Translations under genes and position numbers: made by a program
Part shown: in pieces, positions 1 through 8,143 of the stretch
Position numbering within the stretch: position 1 is the stretch's first letter
Layout of the letters: every line of letters begins with the position of its first letter
NCBI RefSeq assembly: GCF_017104565.1
Contig: NZ_JAAGPD010000002.1
Location: 124,001-188,000, forward strand
Length of the DNA stretch: 64,000 bases
Source of the DNA: Paraburkholderia sp. Tr-20389
GTDB lineage: Bacteria > Pseudomonadota > Gammaproteobacteria > Burkholderiales > Burkholderiaceae
Direction: 5' to 3'
The notes under the pieces: model-generated
Database searches by the model: none
Told to the model about the DNA's origin: nothing
What the model saw: the letters and a program-made list of their open reading frames with translations, nothing else

Positions 1-542
1 AGCTGATCGACGACCTGCTCTCCTATTCCCGTGTCGGACGGTCGGGCGCAGTTCAGCAGTTGACTGAGTGTGCTGCCGCACTTGATCAGGCACTGAAGAG
101 CTTGAGCGTCGTGCTGCAGGAGTCCGGCGCGCAGATCACTCGGGATGCACTGCCTTCCGTCATGGCGATTCCTTCTCAACTGGCGCTGCTGTTTCAGAAT
201 CTGGTCGGCAACGCAGTCAAGTTTCGGCAGGTCGATCGGGCGGTATGCGTCGACATCGGTGCACGCCGTGAAGGCGACAGTTGGGTGATTTCAGTGCAGG
301 ACAATGGTATCGGTATCGACCCGCAATACTTCGACCGCATATTCATGATCTTTCAGCGACTTCATTCCCGGGCCGACTACCCCGGAACGGGAATCGGCCT
401 CGCGCTATGCAAGCGTATTGTCGAGCAGCATGGAGGAAGCATCTGGATTGAGTCCCAACCGGGCGTCGGAACGACGGTCTTCTTTAGCCTGAAGGCGGAA
501 GCTGAAGCCCGTATCCCATCGCAGCACAATCCGCAGGAGTAG
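1..542 (+). CDS. Sensor histidine kinase, C-terminal part (5' end outside window)
   Basis: The reading frame is open from the first base, so only the 3' part of the gene is present. The visible protein begins in the second helix of the dimerisation domain (LIDDLLSYSRVGR) and continues through a complete HATPase_c domain: N box NLVGNAVKF, G1 box DNGIGID, G2 box GTGIGLALC. It should autophosphorylate a histidine lying upstream of the window. This helix/ATPase type is common in phytochrome-like and PAS-type kinases, which often sit beside a Rcp1-like single receiver, as here (receiver starts 3 bp after the stop). The input domain is not visible, so the signal cannot be stated. Confidence 0.9.
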   Translation, partial: LIDDLLSYSRVGRSGAVQQLTECAAALDQALKSLSVVLQESGAQITRDALPSVMAIPSQLALLFQNLVGNAVKFRQVDRAVCVDIGARREGDSWVISVQDNGIGIDPQYFDRIFMIFQRLHSRADYPGTGIGLALCKRIVEQHGGSIWIESQPGVGTTVFFSLKAEAEARIPSQHNPQE

Positions 543-545
543 CGC

Positions 546-998
546 ATGCCGACTCAGCCAGCTGACGATCTGATCCACATACTTCTTGTCGAAGATAGCC
601 CGACTGACGTCATGATCACGCGTGAAGCGTTCGATTACTACAAGCTCCTCAACCCTTTGCACGTAGCCGAGGATGGGGTTGCGGCGATGGAATTTCTGCG
701 GCGGGAAGGCAAAAATAGCGACGCGCCGCGGCCCGGCTTGATCATTCTCGACCTCAACCTCCCGAAAAAGAGCGGGCGTGAGGTTCTACAGGAACTGAAG
801 GCAGATCCCGATCTGATGAACATCCCGGTCGTCGTGTTGACGACTTCCAAGTCAGAAGAAGATGTGGCGAGGACATATGGCCTACATGCGAATTGCTACA
901 TAACCAAGCCGGTCGACTTCACCAGGTTTGTCGAAGTCGTGCGCAGAATCAGTGAGTTCTGGTTCGGCGTGGTGACTTTGCCTCCCTCCAGATCATGA
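546..998 (+). CDS. Stand-alone CheY/Rcp1-like response regulator
   Basis: A 150-residue protein that is essentially one receiver domain. The acidic pocket (LLVEDS near residue 13), phospho-acceptor Asp in LIILDLNLPKKSG, the switch Thr in VVLTTS and the conserved Lys in YITKPVD are all present. There is no output domain, so it probably relays phosphate or acts by protein contact. The spacing of the receiver, with a long insertion around HVAEDGVAAMEFLRREG, is the Rcp1 style that partners phytochrome-type kinases. It starts 3 bp after the upstream kinase and its last codons overlap the next gene by 4 bp (ATGA), so the three genes form one coupled operon. Confidence 0.92.
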   Translation: MPTQPADDLIHILLVEDSPTDVMITREAFDYYKLLNPLHVAEDGVAAMEFLRREGKNSDAPRPGLIILDLNLPKKSGREVLQELKADPDLMNIPVVVLTTSKSEEDVARTYGLHANCYITKPVDFTRFVEVVRRISEFWFGVVTLPPSRS

Positions 999-2467
999 AT
1001 GCGCCACCGGAAGTCCAGGTCCTGCTCGTTGAGGACAACCCGACGGACGCCCTGCTCATAGAGGAAGCACTGTCTGATGTGCTGGAGTTTCAGCACCGCT
1101 TGTTCCATGCAACCCTTCTGTCCGGTGCGCTCGATCGCATTCAATCGATGCAATTCGATATCGTGCTGCTGGATTTGGGACTGCCGGATACACAAGGAAT
1201 CGGCACCTTCAGAACCTTGCAGCAGCATGCCACCGATCTGCCCGTACTGGTGCTAACGGGACTTGAAGATATGTCGGTGGGCCTAAAGGCTATTCAGGAG
1301 GGTGCACAGGACTATCTGTCGAAACGGGATATCAACCCGTCGGAGCTGGGCCGTGCCATACGCTATGCAATAGAGCGTCATCGCATCGCGATGGCGCTCA
1401 AGGAAAGCGAGGAACGGTTTCAACTCGCAGTCAGGGGTGCAAGCGCCGGGCTGTGGGATTGGAACCCGCAGACAGGCGCCGTTTATCTGTCGACTCAATT
1501 CAAGGAAATCATGGGGTACGAGGGGCATGAACTGTCCGACGACAGCCAGCTTATTCTCGACTTTATCCATCCAGACGACATCGAACGAGTCAGGGCGCAC
1601 CTCGCAGCGCACCTCGCGCAAAAATGCGGCTACGAGATCGAATACCGGATACGTGTAAAGACGGGGGAGTACCGCTGGATGCACGCGCGAGGCCAGGCGC
1701 TGTGGAATCCGTCGGGCGAACCCTACCGCATGGTCGGATGGATCATCGACGTGACCGAACGTCGACTGGCCGACGAAGCATTGCGAGAATCGCGCGAAGA
1801 ACTGAAGCGGCTGTCAGCAAACATTCAGCGTGCCCGCGAGGAGGAAAAAACCCGGATTGCGCGCGAACTGCACGACGATCTCGGTCAACAACTGGCTGCG
1901 CTCAAGATCGAATGCGCGAAAAATGGCAATCGCGCCGGAGATGGCGGCGCGCCGAAATCAAGCGCCGACATGAGCAATATCTATGCGCTAATCGATCAAC
2001 TGGTCGTCTCCGTGCGACGCATAGCGACCGACCTGCGTCCCGCCATGCTTGACGATCTCGGACTGTTGCCCGCTATCGAGTGGTTCGTCGAACGGTTCTC
2101 GTCGCGATACCCGATATCCGTCGTCCAGCATATCGACGCGGAAGATATCGACTTCAATCACGACAGCTCCACTGCCGTGTTCCGGATCGTTCAGGAGGCG
2201 CTGACCAACGTGGCACGCCATGCCGGCGCAAGCCGGGTCACGCTGGAGATCGCCAGCAGCGGATCGCATTGTATTGTGCGGATCGCCGACAACGGGCACG
2301 GTTGCCGGAACGATGTTCGACCGTCGCCAAACTCGTTCGGTTTAATAGGCATGCGCGAACGAGTCGCAGCCTTGAGCGGCGAAGTGATCGTCCAGACCGC
2401 TCCCGGCCAGGGCTTCGCTCTAACCGTTTTGCTGCCACTCTCCGCTGTTGAGGCCAAAAGCCCTTAA
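995..2467 (+). CDS. Hybrid receiver-PAS-HisKA_3 sensor histidine kinase (NarL type)
   Basis: 490 residues. Domains in order: receiver (about 5-125; phospho-acceptor in IVLLDLGLPD, Lys in YLSKRD), PAS/PAC (about 140-258; GLWDWNPQTGAVYLS, RMVGWIIDVTERR), HisKA_3 (about 283-350; phosphorylated His in RELHDDLGQQ), HATPase (about 390-485; EALTNVARHAGAS and DNGHG). No transmembrane segment is seen, so it is cytoplasmic. The receiver comes first, so this kinase can itself be controlled by phosphotransfer, plausibly from the upstream kinase. HisKA_3 kinases normally phosphorylate a LuxR-family regulator; none is encoded nearby, so its partner must be elsewhere. The start overlaps the preceding stop by 4 bp. 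Confidence 0.93.
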   Translation: MNAPPEVQVLLVEDNPTDALLIEEALSDVLEFQHRLFHATLLSGALDRIQSMQFDIVLLDLGLPDTQGIGTFRTLQQHATDLPVLVLTGLEDMSVGLKAIQEGAQDYLSKRDINPSELGRAIRYAIERHRIAMALKESEERFQLAVRGASAGLWDWNPQTGAVYLSTQFKEIMGYEGHELSDDSQLILDFIHPDDIERVRAHLAAHLAQKCGYEIEYRIRVKTGEYRWMHARGQALWNPSGEPYRMVGWIIDVTERRLADEALRESREELKRLSANIQRAREEEKTRIARELHDDLGQQLAALKIECAKNGNRAGDGGAPKSSADMSNIYALIDQLVVSVRRIATDLRPAMLDDLGLLPAIEWFVERFSSRYPISVVQHIDAEDIDFNHDSSTAVFRIVQEALTNVARHAGASRVTLEIASSGSHCIVRIADNGHGCRNDVRPSPNSFGLIGMRERVAALSGEVIVQTAPGQGFALTVLLPLSAVEAKSP

Positions 2468-2680
2468 AGCCACGCGGCGCCGTTGCCTCGATTGAGGCCT
2501 CGGCTAATCCTTCAGCATCGGATCACAGTCGTACGCGCTTTGCACAAAGCGGTTCCGACGAAGTCGCCCATTGATATCGGTCAATCTTCAAAAGATCGAG
2601 CCTCGTAAGCTGGATTGACCGGCCAGACGTCCATCATCGGTTTTGGCTCCGGGATTCCAGGCGAGAACGGGAGACATATC

Positions 2681-3157
2681 ATGGCACGTTGTCTTGCAAT
2701 ACTCTGTAGATCGGCAACGCTGGCCATGTGCATAACACTCCCCGCCGAGGGAGAAGAATTAGCGAGAATCGCGACCCACTCTCATCGGTATGGCGGGCAG
2801 ATCAGTATCTCCGCGTATGACGATCCGCTCCTGAAGGGCGTTACCTGTTACGTCTCCCAATCGCACGACGAGAGCAGCTTCGGAGATAACGCCCCGACCA
2901 CGCGCGCACCGGACGCTGAAGTCTCCTGTCATCAGGCGGGCAAACTGGAACCGACGGGCAAGTTGCCTCGGCGCGCTCAAGTGTTCGACGCATCAACAGA
3001 TCCGATTTTCAGCACTTTGCACGTATTTCGGATATTGGATCCGGACCGCCTGACCGTGCTGTATTTCAGCTACACCGAAAACGAATTGTCGGGGGATCTG
3101 CCCGGTCACGTCGACATGATCCGGTTACCGATGCGGGGAAGGCAGACGGGCGAATAA
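2681..3157 (+). CDS. CreA-like exported protein
   Basis: 158 residues from the ATG that follows a GGGAGA-type ribosome site; the frame extends upstream but that part looks non-coding. A hydrophobic N-terminus (MARCLAILCRSATLAMCITL) suggests export. The mature part carries features of the CreA family (DUF1131-like, function unknown): a YDDPLLKGVTCYVSQ block near the start, a second cysteine in DAEVSCHQAGKL, and the closing VLYFSYTENELSG stretch. The two cysteines could form a disulfide. Monocistronic; a short inverted repeat (GAGCGC/GCGCTC, 3197-3211) lies just past the stop, between this gene and the convergent one. Family assignment is good, role unknown. Confidence 0.8.
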   Translation: MARCLAILCRSATLAMCITLPAEGEELARIATHSHRYGGQISISAYDDPLLKGVTCYVSQSHDESSFGDNAPTTRAPDAEVSCHQAGKLEPTGKLPRRAQVFDASTDPIFSTLHVFRILDPDRLTVLYFSYTENELSGDLPGHVDMIRLPMRGRQTGE

Positions 3158-3201
3158 GCTTGAGCAGATCTTCCGTAATGTGTGTGGGCCCAGCCAGAGC
3201 G

Positions 3202-3492
3202 CTAAGCGCTCCTGTGTGAGGCTTGAGCCTCCGCTCTGTGGCCGGAGCCGCGATCGTCGTCGACTTTGGCTTGTATCCGGTCTAGTCGTCCGAGCAGACG
3301 CTCGATCTGCGCAGCGATGGCATCGTCACATTCCGCGCTGCCCAGCACCGTTCTCAGGCGTGCTTTCCAGTACGCCGGATCGTTGACGGGGCTGCGCACT
3401 GAGAAATACCCTCTGGTCTGTTCGAGCAATGAGATCGCAGCCTTGAGATGCGCAACATCGCGCTCGAGTTCCCAATACGAGGACGAGGACAT
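3202..3492 (-). CDS. Hypothetical protein, mostly helical
   Basis: 96 residues, MSSSSYWELERDVAHLKAAI at the start, then LEQTRGYF and a second helical block (DDAIAAQIERLLGRLDRIQ). It has amphipathic heptad-like spacing and no membrane segment or known motif. It converges with the CreA-like gene; no obvious operon partner. Codon usage is like that of neighbouring genes, which supports a real gene, but I do not recognise the family. Confidence 0.55.
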   Translation of the reverse strand: MSSSSYWELERDVAHLKAAISLLEQTRGYFSVRSPVNDPAYWKARLRTVLGSAECDDAIAAQIERLLGRLDRIQAKVDDDRGSGHRAEAQASHRSA

Positions 3493-3605
3493 GTCGGCTC
3501 CGCAAATTTAATGGTCTCCGCCTCCATACTGCCCGTGACGCACGCCATACGTTTGACACCGATCAATTCCGGGGCGCGTGATATCCAGCACGGTCAATCT
3601 ATCTT

Positions 3606-3791
3606 CTACCTCTGCGCGCGAGCAGCCTCAGCATCCCTGACGATCAGGCTTAACGCATAGCAACCGCCGTAGCTGGTCGCGATGGCCCGAACATGCGAAG
3701 ACCCAATGGCGTAGTGTTCACGAGTTGTATGGTTCGTCGGGGCCTTGGAGTTGCGTCCAGCGGCTGACTCATTGTCTGTGACATGAGCCAT
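3606..3791 (-). CDS. Possible small hypothetical protein
   Basis: A short frame of about 61 residues starting MAHVTDNESAAGRN, ending AEAARAQR. An upstream in-frame ATG at 3860 would add 23 residues. No domain is recognised and no strong ribosome site decides the start. It could be a spurious frame in the gap between the LysR gene and the preceding hypothetical. Confidence 0.25.
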   Translation of the reverse strand: MAHVTDNESAAGRNSKAPTNHTTREHYAIGSSHVRAIATSYGGCYALSLIVRDAEAARAQR

Positions 3792-3876
3792 CCTCATCAA
3801 CGTCACGATCCACGGTAAGCGATCAGCTAACAAGTGGCTCCGTGCCCCGAGTTCGCGCACGTGCCGCGAGCCGCTG

Positions 3877-4818
3877 TCAGGCCGATATCACGTCGGACCG
3901 CGCCGGGACGACCGAGCAATCACGGCGAAAGTACTCGAGCGTGAAATCCACGAAAGTTCGCACCTTCGTCGAAACATGGCGCCGCCCGGGGTACACCAGT
4001 GAAAGTTCCTTGTGACCGTTAATCACACGATACTGTGTCAGCACACGCGACAGGGCGCCGTTAGCAATGTCACCCGTCACATAGTCTTCGGGCAGTATCG
4101 CGACGCCCATATCGGCGAGCACGAGTTGCCTGAGCATTATCAGGCTATTGACTCTGCACACAGAATCGAGATTCAGGCTTTCCTCGCGTCCATCTGCACT
4201 GGCAAATGACCAGTCGGCGCCATGCACTTCTCGCGACGGCGCAAGAAAACTGTGCGTTGCAAGCTGCTCGGGCGTGGTCGGCGCACCATGCCGGTCAATG
4301 TAGGCGGCAGACGCAACCATGACGGGGCTCACAGACAGCAACGGACGCTTGACCAGCGTATTACCGTTGGCCTGCCAGGACGCAACGATGCCGACATCGA
4401 AGCCCTCTTCGACAAGATCGACCGTGTTGTGAAGCAACGTGATGTCCAGCTTCACCTTCGGATGACGCATCCGGTAGCGATGCAGCATCGGCGCAAGCGC
4501 CGCCAGTGAAAACGAGGCAGACGCCGCAACCTTGAGGGTGCCCGTCGGTTCGCCTACGCCTTCCGTCACCGCCGACTCCATCGAATCGAGCAACTCCATC
4601 AGTTGCTGACAGCCTTTCGCGTAGGCGCGGCCCACTTCCGTCAACGAAACGCTGCGCGTCGTGCGGTTGACGAGGCGCGCGTCGAGATGTGCCTCAAGGA
4701 GGGCGACATAGCGCGTGACGACCGCATTGGAGAGATTGAGACTCGATGCAGCTCCACTAAAGGAGTTGTTCTCAGCAACTTTCAAAAATATGCGCATTGC
4801 CTGCAACTTGTTCAGCAT
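3877..4818 (-). CDS. LysR-family transcriptional regulator
   Basis: 313 residues, the usual length for the family. An N-terminal winged helix-turn-helix (MRIFLKVAENNSFSGAASSL, then a recognition helix around NAVVTRYVALLEAHLDARL) is followed by a periplasmic-binding-protein-like effector domain (GTLKVAASASFSLAALAPML; GFDVGIVASW; ADMGVAILPEDYV). It belongs to the CrgA/AaeR-like subgroup by appearance. It is transcribed divergently from the porin gene across an approximately 400 bp AT-rich gap, so the porin is a candidate target. An 18 bp dyad lies 25 bp upstream of its start. The co-inducer is unknown. Confidence 0.93.
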   Translation of the reverse strand: MLNKLQAMRIFLKVAENNSFSGAASSLNLSNAVVTRYVALLEAHLDARLVNRTTRSVSLTEVGRAYAKGCQQLMELLDSMESAVTEGVGEPTGTLKVAASASFSLAALAPMLHRYRMRHPKVKLDITLLHNTVDLVEEGFDVGIVASWQANGNTLVKRPLLSVSPVMVASAAYIDRHGAPTTPEQLATHSFLAPSREVHGADWSFASADGREESLNLDSVCRVNSLIMLRQLVLADMGVAILPEDYVTGDIANGALSRVLTQYRVINGHKELSLVYPGRRHVSTKVRTFVDFTLEYFRRDCSVVPARSDVISA

Positions 4819-4842
4819 GATCGAATGTAGTAGGTCTAATTA

Positions 4843-4860
4843 TGTACATCTAAATGTGCA
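4843..4860. promoter_or_regulatory. Imperfect dyad, candidate LysR-type operator
   Basis: TGTACAT-CTAA-ATGTGCA: the half-sites match at six of seven positions. It sits 25 bp before the LysR start codon in the LysR-porin divergent region, where auto-regulating LysR proteins usually bind. Placement and symmetry are seen; function is inferred. Confidence 0.4.
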
Positions 4861-5215
4861 AAAAATAGCGATGCTATTCAATACGCCGCTTTACCTTTGG
4901 CAATTCGATTATCACTCACGCGCAACCGTGTTGTCGCGACGCAACAGCAGTAAATAGCAAAACCACCGCACTAAACCATCGTTATTGGGACGGCTTTTAT
5001 TCGCCGATACATTGACTTATAGACCTAAATTATTTTCTTTCCAGTTATTTAAAAACTGTTTTTTATTAAATCTTGAAGAAGTATATCGGCTCGAGCTCTA
5101 TAGTTCGCCATGCCGTGAGCGACGTATGCAGAAACTGACAGGCGACGCCTCGCGGCTACCTCGCATATGCAGACAGTGCATTCTTTCGAATTGGCAGGCT
5201 CAGTACGGAACACAC
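4861..5215. other. AT-rich divergent promoter region of the porin
   Basis: About 355 bp without a convincing gene. It is clearly richer in A and T than its surroundings, especially 5020-5080, as expected of a strong porin promoter and leader. Candidate sigma-70-like hexamers (TTGAAG near 5072, TATAGT near 5099) are spaced too widely to be called with confidence. An upstream in-frame extension of the porin reading frame through this region lacks a signal peptide and is rejected as coding. Confidence 0.4.
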
Positions 5216-6385
5216 ATGAAAAAAGCTACCTTGATTGTCGCGGCCGCTTCCGCCGCCTTCGCGGGCGCAGCGCACGCCCAGAGCAGCGTCACTCTCTATG
5301 GCGTCATCGATGCGGGTCTGAGCTGGGTGAGCAATGAAGCCTCGCGCAGCTCGCCCGTCACGCCCGGAGGTCTGACGGACGGCAAGTCGATGTTCGGCCT
5401 GACGGGTGGGAATCTCCAGCAAAGCCGCTGGGGGCTGCGCGGCGCTGAAGATCTCGGTGGTGGTCTGAAGACGATATTTAATCTCGAAAGTGGCTTCGAC
5501 GTGACCAATGGCAAACTCGCGAATAACAGCTTCTTTAACCGCCAGGCGTACGTTGGTTTGTCACACAGCGATTTCGGCACGGTGACATTCGGCCGGCAGT
5601 ACGATTCGGTTGTCGATTATCTCGGCCCGATCTCCGCCGCCGGTTCCTGGGGCGGCACGTACTTTGCACACCGCGGTGACAACGACAACCTCGATGCCTC
5701 GTTCAGCATCAGCAATGCCATCAAGTACCAGAGCGCGAACTACGCGGGCTTTTCGCTCAGCGCGTTGTACGGGTTTTCGAACCAGGCGGACGGCTTTGCG
5801 AACAACCGCGCTTATAGTGTCGGCGCGGGCTATCAATACGCCGGTCTGCAACTCGCCGCTGCCTATTTGCAGATCCAGGGGTTGAACTCCGGCAACACAG
5901 CCGGCGCAGTACAAAACCTGCCGACGTTCGCCTTGACAAACCTCCCGGGCATCCAGAACCAGCGTACCTGGGGCGCGGGCGCAAGCTATGCGATCGGACC
6001 TGCAACCATCGGCGCAGTGTATACGCAGACGCGCTATCAGGACAACATCGCCGACGCTTCGGTCCGGTACAACAACTACGAGGTCAATGCCCGTTATAGC
6101 ATGACGCCGGCGCTGAGCCTTGGCGCGGCATACACCTATTCGCAAGGCCTGCGTAACACGCCCGGCACGTCGCCAACGGGCAATCGCGCGGCACACTGGA
6201 ACCAGTTTGGCTTCCTGGCAGACTACGCGCTTTCGAAGCGCACCGACTTCTACGCGGAAAGCGTGATGCAGATCGGCGCGGACAATCAGGTGGGAACGAA
6301 CCTGACGCAGATCAACGGCACTGCGGCACCCTCCACGAGCAAGAGCCAATACGTCGTGTCGGCAGGTATTCGACACCGGTTCTGA
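5216..6385 (+). CDS. Gram-negative trimeric porin (Burkholderia OmpC-like)
   Basis: 389 residues. The start is the ATG directly before the signal peptide (MKKATLIVAAASAAF, cleavage after AHA at about residue 20). The mature protein opens with QSSVTLYGVIDAGLSWVS, the hallmark of the betaproteobacterial porin family, has alternating beta-strand pattern with Gly and aromatic residues, and ends in RHRF with the C-terminal Phe required for BAM-dependent outer-membrane insertion. It forms a 16-strand diffusion pore for small hydrophilic solutes. A rho-independent terminator follows. The divergent LysR protein may control it. Confidence 0.95.
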   Translation: MKKATLIVAAASAAFAGAAHAQSSVTLYGVIDAGLSWVSNEASRSSPVTPGGLTDGKSMFGLTGGNLQQSRWGLRGAEDLGGGLKTIFNLESGFDVTNGKLANNSFFNRQAYVGLSHSDFGTVTFGRQYDSVVDYLGPISAAGSWGGTYFAHRGDNDNLDASFSISNAIKYQSANYAGFSLSALYGFSNQADGFANNRAYSVGAGYQYAGLQLAAAYLQIQGLNSGNTAGAVQNLPTFALTNLPGIQNQRTWGAGASYAIGPATIGAVYTQTRYQDNIADASVRYNNYEVNARYSMTPALSLGAAYTYSQGLRNTPGTSPTGNRAAHWNQFGFLADYALSKRTDFYAESVMQIGADNQVGTNLTQINGTAAPSTSKSQYVVSAGIRHRF

Positions 6386-6434
6386 TTGGCTTGTCGCTAT
6401 TCACGATTCTTCTCTGGTCTCCAACCAGTTTTAA

Positions 6435-6460
6435 CCGCCCCTTCGGGGGCGGCTTTTTTA
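6435..6460 (+). terminator. Rho-independent terminator of the porin gene
   Basis: CCGCCCC-TTCG-GGGGCGG stem-loop (7 bp stem, UUCG tetraloop) followed by CTTTTTTA, 50 bp after the porin stop. Confidence 0.9.
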
Positions 6461-6741
6461 TTTGGCATCGCTGTTTTCCCGATAGACATCCTGATACGGC
6501 CGTACATGATTCATCTCGAGTCACCCTAACGCCTCGATCTTTCTCCGACGACTAGGTTGCACCATTGACTTGCATCGATTCAGGCGCGTTGACAGCTCCG
6601 AAGTGGATTCGTCGGGGCCTGACAAAAGGAGCTTGGTGCTGGTATTGCGGATCCGCGCGCAAGGCAATTCATCTGCGGTGCAGTTGTACCCGCCGTCCAA
6701 TACCCCGACGACGATTCCAGAACACGTCCATCTGGATTCGA

Positions 6742-6755
6742 TTGATATAGATCAA
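6742..6755. promoter_or_regulatory. FNR/ANR-type box
   Basis: TTGATATAGATCAA is an exact match to the FNR/ANR consensus TTGAT-N4-ATCAA. It lies about 180 bp before the likely GTG start of the BON-domain gene. If it acts at -41.5, transcription would begin near 6790, and a TATCAA sequence at 6783-6788 lies close to the expected -10 position. Low-oxygen control of BON and universal stress proteins by FNR-type regulators is known in Burkholderia. Confidence 0.6.
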
Positions 6756-6760
6756 GAACA

Positions 6761-6772
6761 GGGACATGTCCC
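6761..6772. promoter_or_regulatory. Perfect 12 bp palindrome beside the FNR box
   Basis: GGGACATGTCCC, fully self-complementary, placed 5 bp after the FNR-type box and within the inferred promoter of the BON gene. It could be a second operator. No known regulator is assigned. Confidence 0.35.
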
Positions 6773-6935
6773 AGTGAGTCACTATCAATCATCACCTCGA
6801 ACACCAGTCGAAAACAGTTCGATCCAACCTTGCGATGCATCGCCGAGCCGAGCCGTCAAGCCAGGACATAGCGTTGACGCCGTTGGCCCGAGGTTGAGTC
6901 GCCAGAGGCACACCATTCGACGAACGGAGGCTTGC

Positions 6936-7637
6936 GTGAACGCAACAGCAGCGACCTTCAACATTTCACCGCGCGACTGTGACCTCACGAACTCCATCGT
7001 TGAGAACATTCGCCGCGATCCTTCCTTGTGCCACGAGCCGATTTGCGTTGACGTCCGCAACTGCCGAGCCGTCCTGCGAGGCACTGTGTCGACCTACGCA
7101 GCCCGGATCGCGGCATGCGAAGCCGCTGAAGAGGTGCAAGGTATTGCCTCCGTCACCGGAGAGCTGACCGTCAAAGTGCCCAGGCACTTACGCCGCAGCG
7201 ACGCTGAGATACGCGACACCGTTCTGCATGCGCTGAAATGGCGGGCGTGTTTGCCATCCGGGGCGGTTACGGTGTCCGTTTGCGACGGGCGCGTTACCCT
7301 TTCTGGCAAGGTAGATTGGTCGTACCAGCAAAAACTTGCCGAGAACGTTCTTGTGCCACTTCCGGGTATCACGTCGATCAGCAATGAACTTCGTGTCGGC
7401 GACCGGCAGGTTCAGATGGAAGTTTCAGCACGGATTCGCACTGCAATGCGCGTGGCAGCCGAGATACGGGCCGACGCGATCAAGGTCGAAGTTCGGGATG
7501 GGGTCGTCACATTGCGCGGCCAGTTGCCTGTCGTCAGCGAGCGCGCGCTCGTGATCGCTGCCGCCCAAAACCATCCTGACGCGCGAGAGGTACGCGATGA
7601 ACTGAGTGCGAGTTCAGCGCCACATATGCCACGCTGA
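6936..7637 (+). CDS. Three-BON-domain protein (OsmY-like, cytoplasmic form)
   Basis: 233 residues from a GTG that has a good ribosome site (ACGGAGG, 5 bp spacing); the frame is open for 366 bp upstream but that part is low-complexity and covers the promoter. Three BON repeats are visible: residues about 10-80 (VDVRNCRAVLRGTVSTYAAR), 85-155 (VSVCDGRVTLSGKVDWSYQQ) and 158-228 (VEVRDGVVTLRGQLP). BON domains bind phospholipid membranes; this version has no signal peptide. Proteins of this architecture sit in low-oxygen/stress regulons of Burkholderia, which fits the upstream FNR-type box. A terminator-like hairpin follows. Confidence 0.85.
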   Translation: MNATAATFNISPRDCDLTNSIVENIRRDPSLCHEPICVDVRNCRAVLRGTVSTYAARIAACEAAEEVQGIASVTGELTVKVPRHLRRSDAEIRDTVLHALKWRACLPSGAVTVSVCDGRVTLSGKVDWSYQQKLAENVLVPLPGITSISNELRVGDRQVQMEVSARIRTAMRVAAEIRADAIKVEVRDGVVTLRGQLPVVSERALVIAAAQNHPDAREVRDELSASSAPHMPR

Positions 7638-7720
7638 GCATCCTTCCTCGCAATCTCGAGACGACACGAGGGATGATCCGCAAAAGGGTTCCTCGCCCCG
7701 TCCAGGTCGGGACAAATGTG

Positions 7721-7760
7721 CCGTCATACCGGGCGGACTTATCTTACGGTATGACGGTTT
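7721..7760 (+). terminator. Hairpin downstream of the BON gene
   Basis: CCGTCATACCG and CGGTATGACGG form a perfect 11 bp stem with a 15 nt loop, followed by a short TTT run. It is 84 bp after the BON stop and faces the minus-strand glycan cluster, so it may serve as a terminator for the plus strand. Confidence 0.6.
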
Positions 7761-7840
7761 CCTCGGCCGTGCCGGGTCTATCGGTCGACAACCAATGATT
7801 CCATGCAGATGACCTTGATGACGGCCCCTGCGATGTAGCC

Positions 7841-8143
7841 TTAATACATCGCATAGACGAATTGCGATATCGCGTCAGACTCTTTGGCTGGAGCACGAAG
7901 TGCCCTCGCTATCTTACGCAACTCGGGCTCGAACAGCGCGAGCTCTTCCAGTCCTTGGTCTCGCCAGATTGCGACCAGCGAATCGATCATATCTTCCTCG
8001 ACTACGATCGGGTCCGGCTCGAAAACGTCGAGAAAATACGACGAACACATGGAGTCCGTTTTCTCCAGTAGAAAAGGCGCGACCAGCGGCTTCAGCCCTG
8101 CCAGTTTCGAACGGAATAGCCTTCCGGGGTCAACGTTAGTCAA
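7841..8143 (-). CDS. Small hypothetical protein at the end of the carbamoyltransferase operon
   Basis: 100 residues, MTNVDPGRLFRSKLAGL at the start. It is acidic in the middle (DVFEPDPIVVEEDMIDSLVAIW) and predicted helical, with no signal peptide or membrane span. Its ATG overlaps the end of the carbamoyltransferase gene by 8 bp, which argues for translational coupling and a shared role. I do not recognise the family; it is not one of the usual SxtJ/DUF5989-type companions of carbamoyltransferases as far as I can tell. Confidence 0.7.
   Translation of the reverse strand: MTNVDPGRLFRSKLAGLKPLVAPFLLEKTDSMCSSYFLDVFEPDPIVVEEDMIDSLVAIWRDQGLEELALFEPELRKIARALRAPAKESDAISQFVYAMY

Noticed and set aside
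5561-6376. 271-codon minus-strand frame
   Set aside because: Antisense to the porin gene; no start signal or conserved pattern.
6570-6935. N-terminal extension of the BON protein
   Set aside because: Not BON-like, covers the FNR-type box, and the GTG at 6936 has the clear ribosome site.
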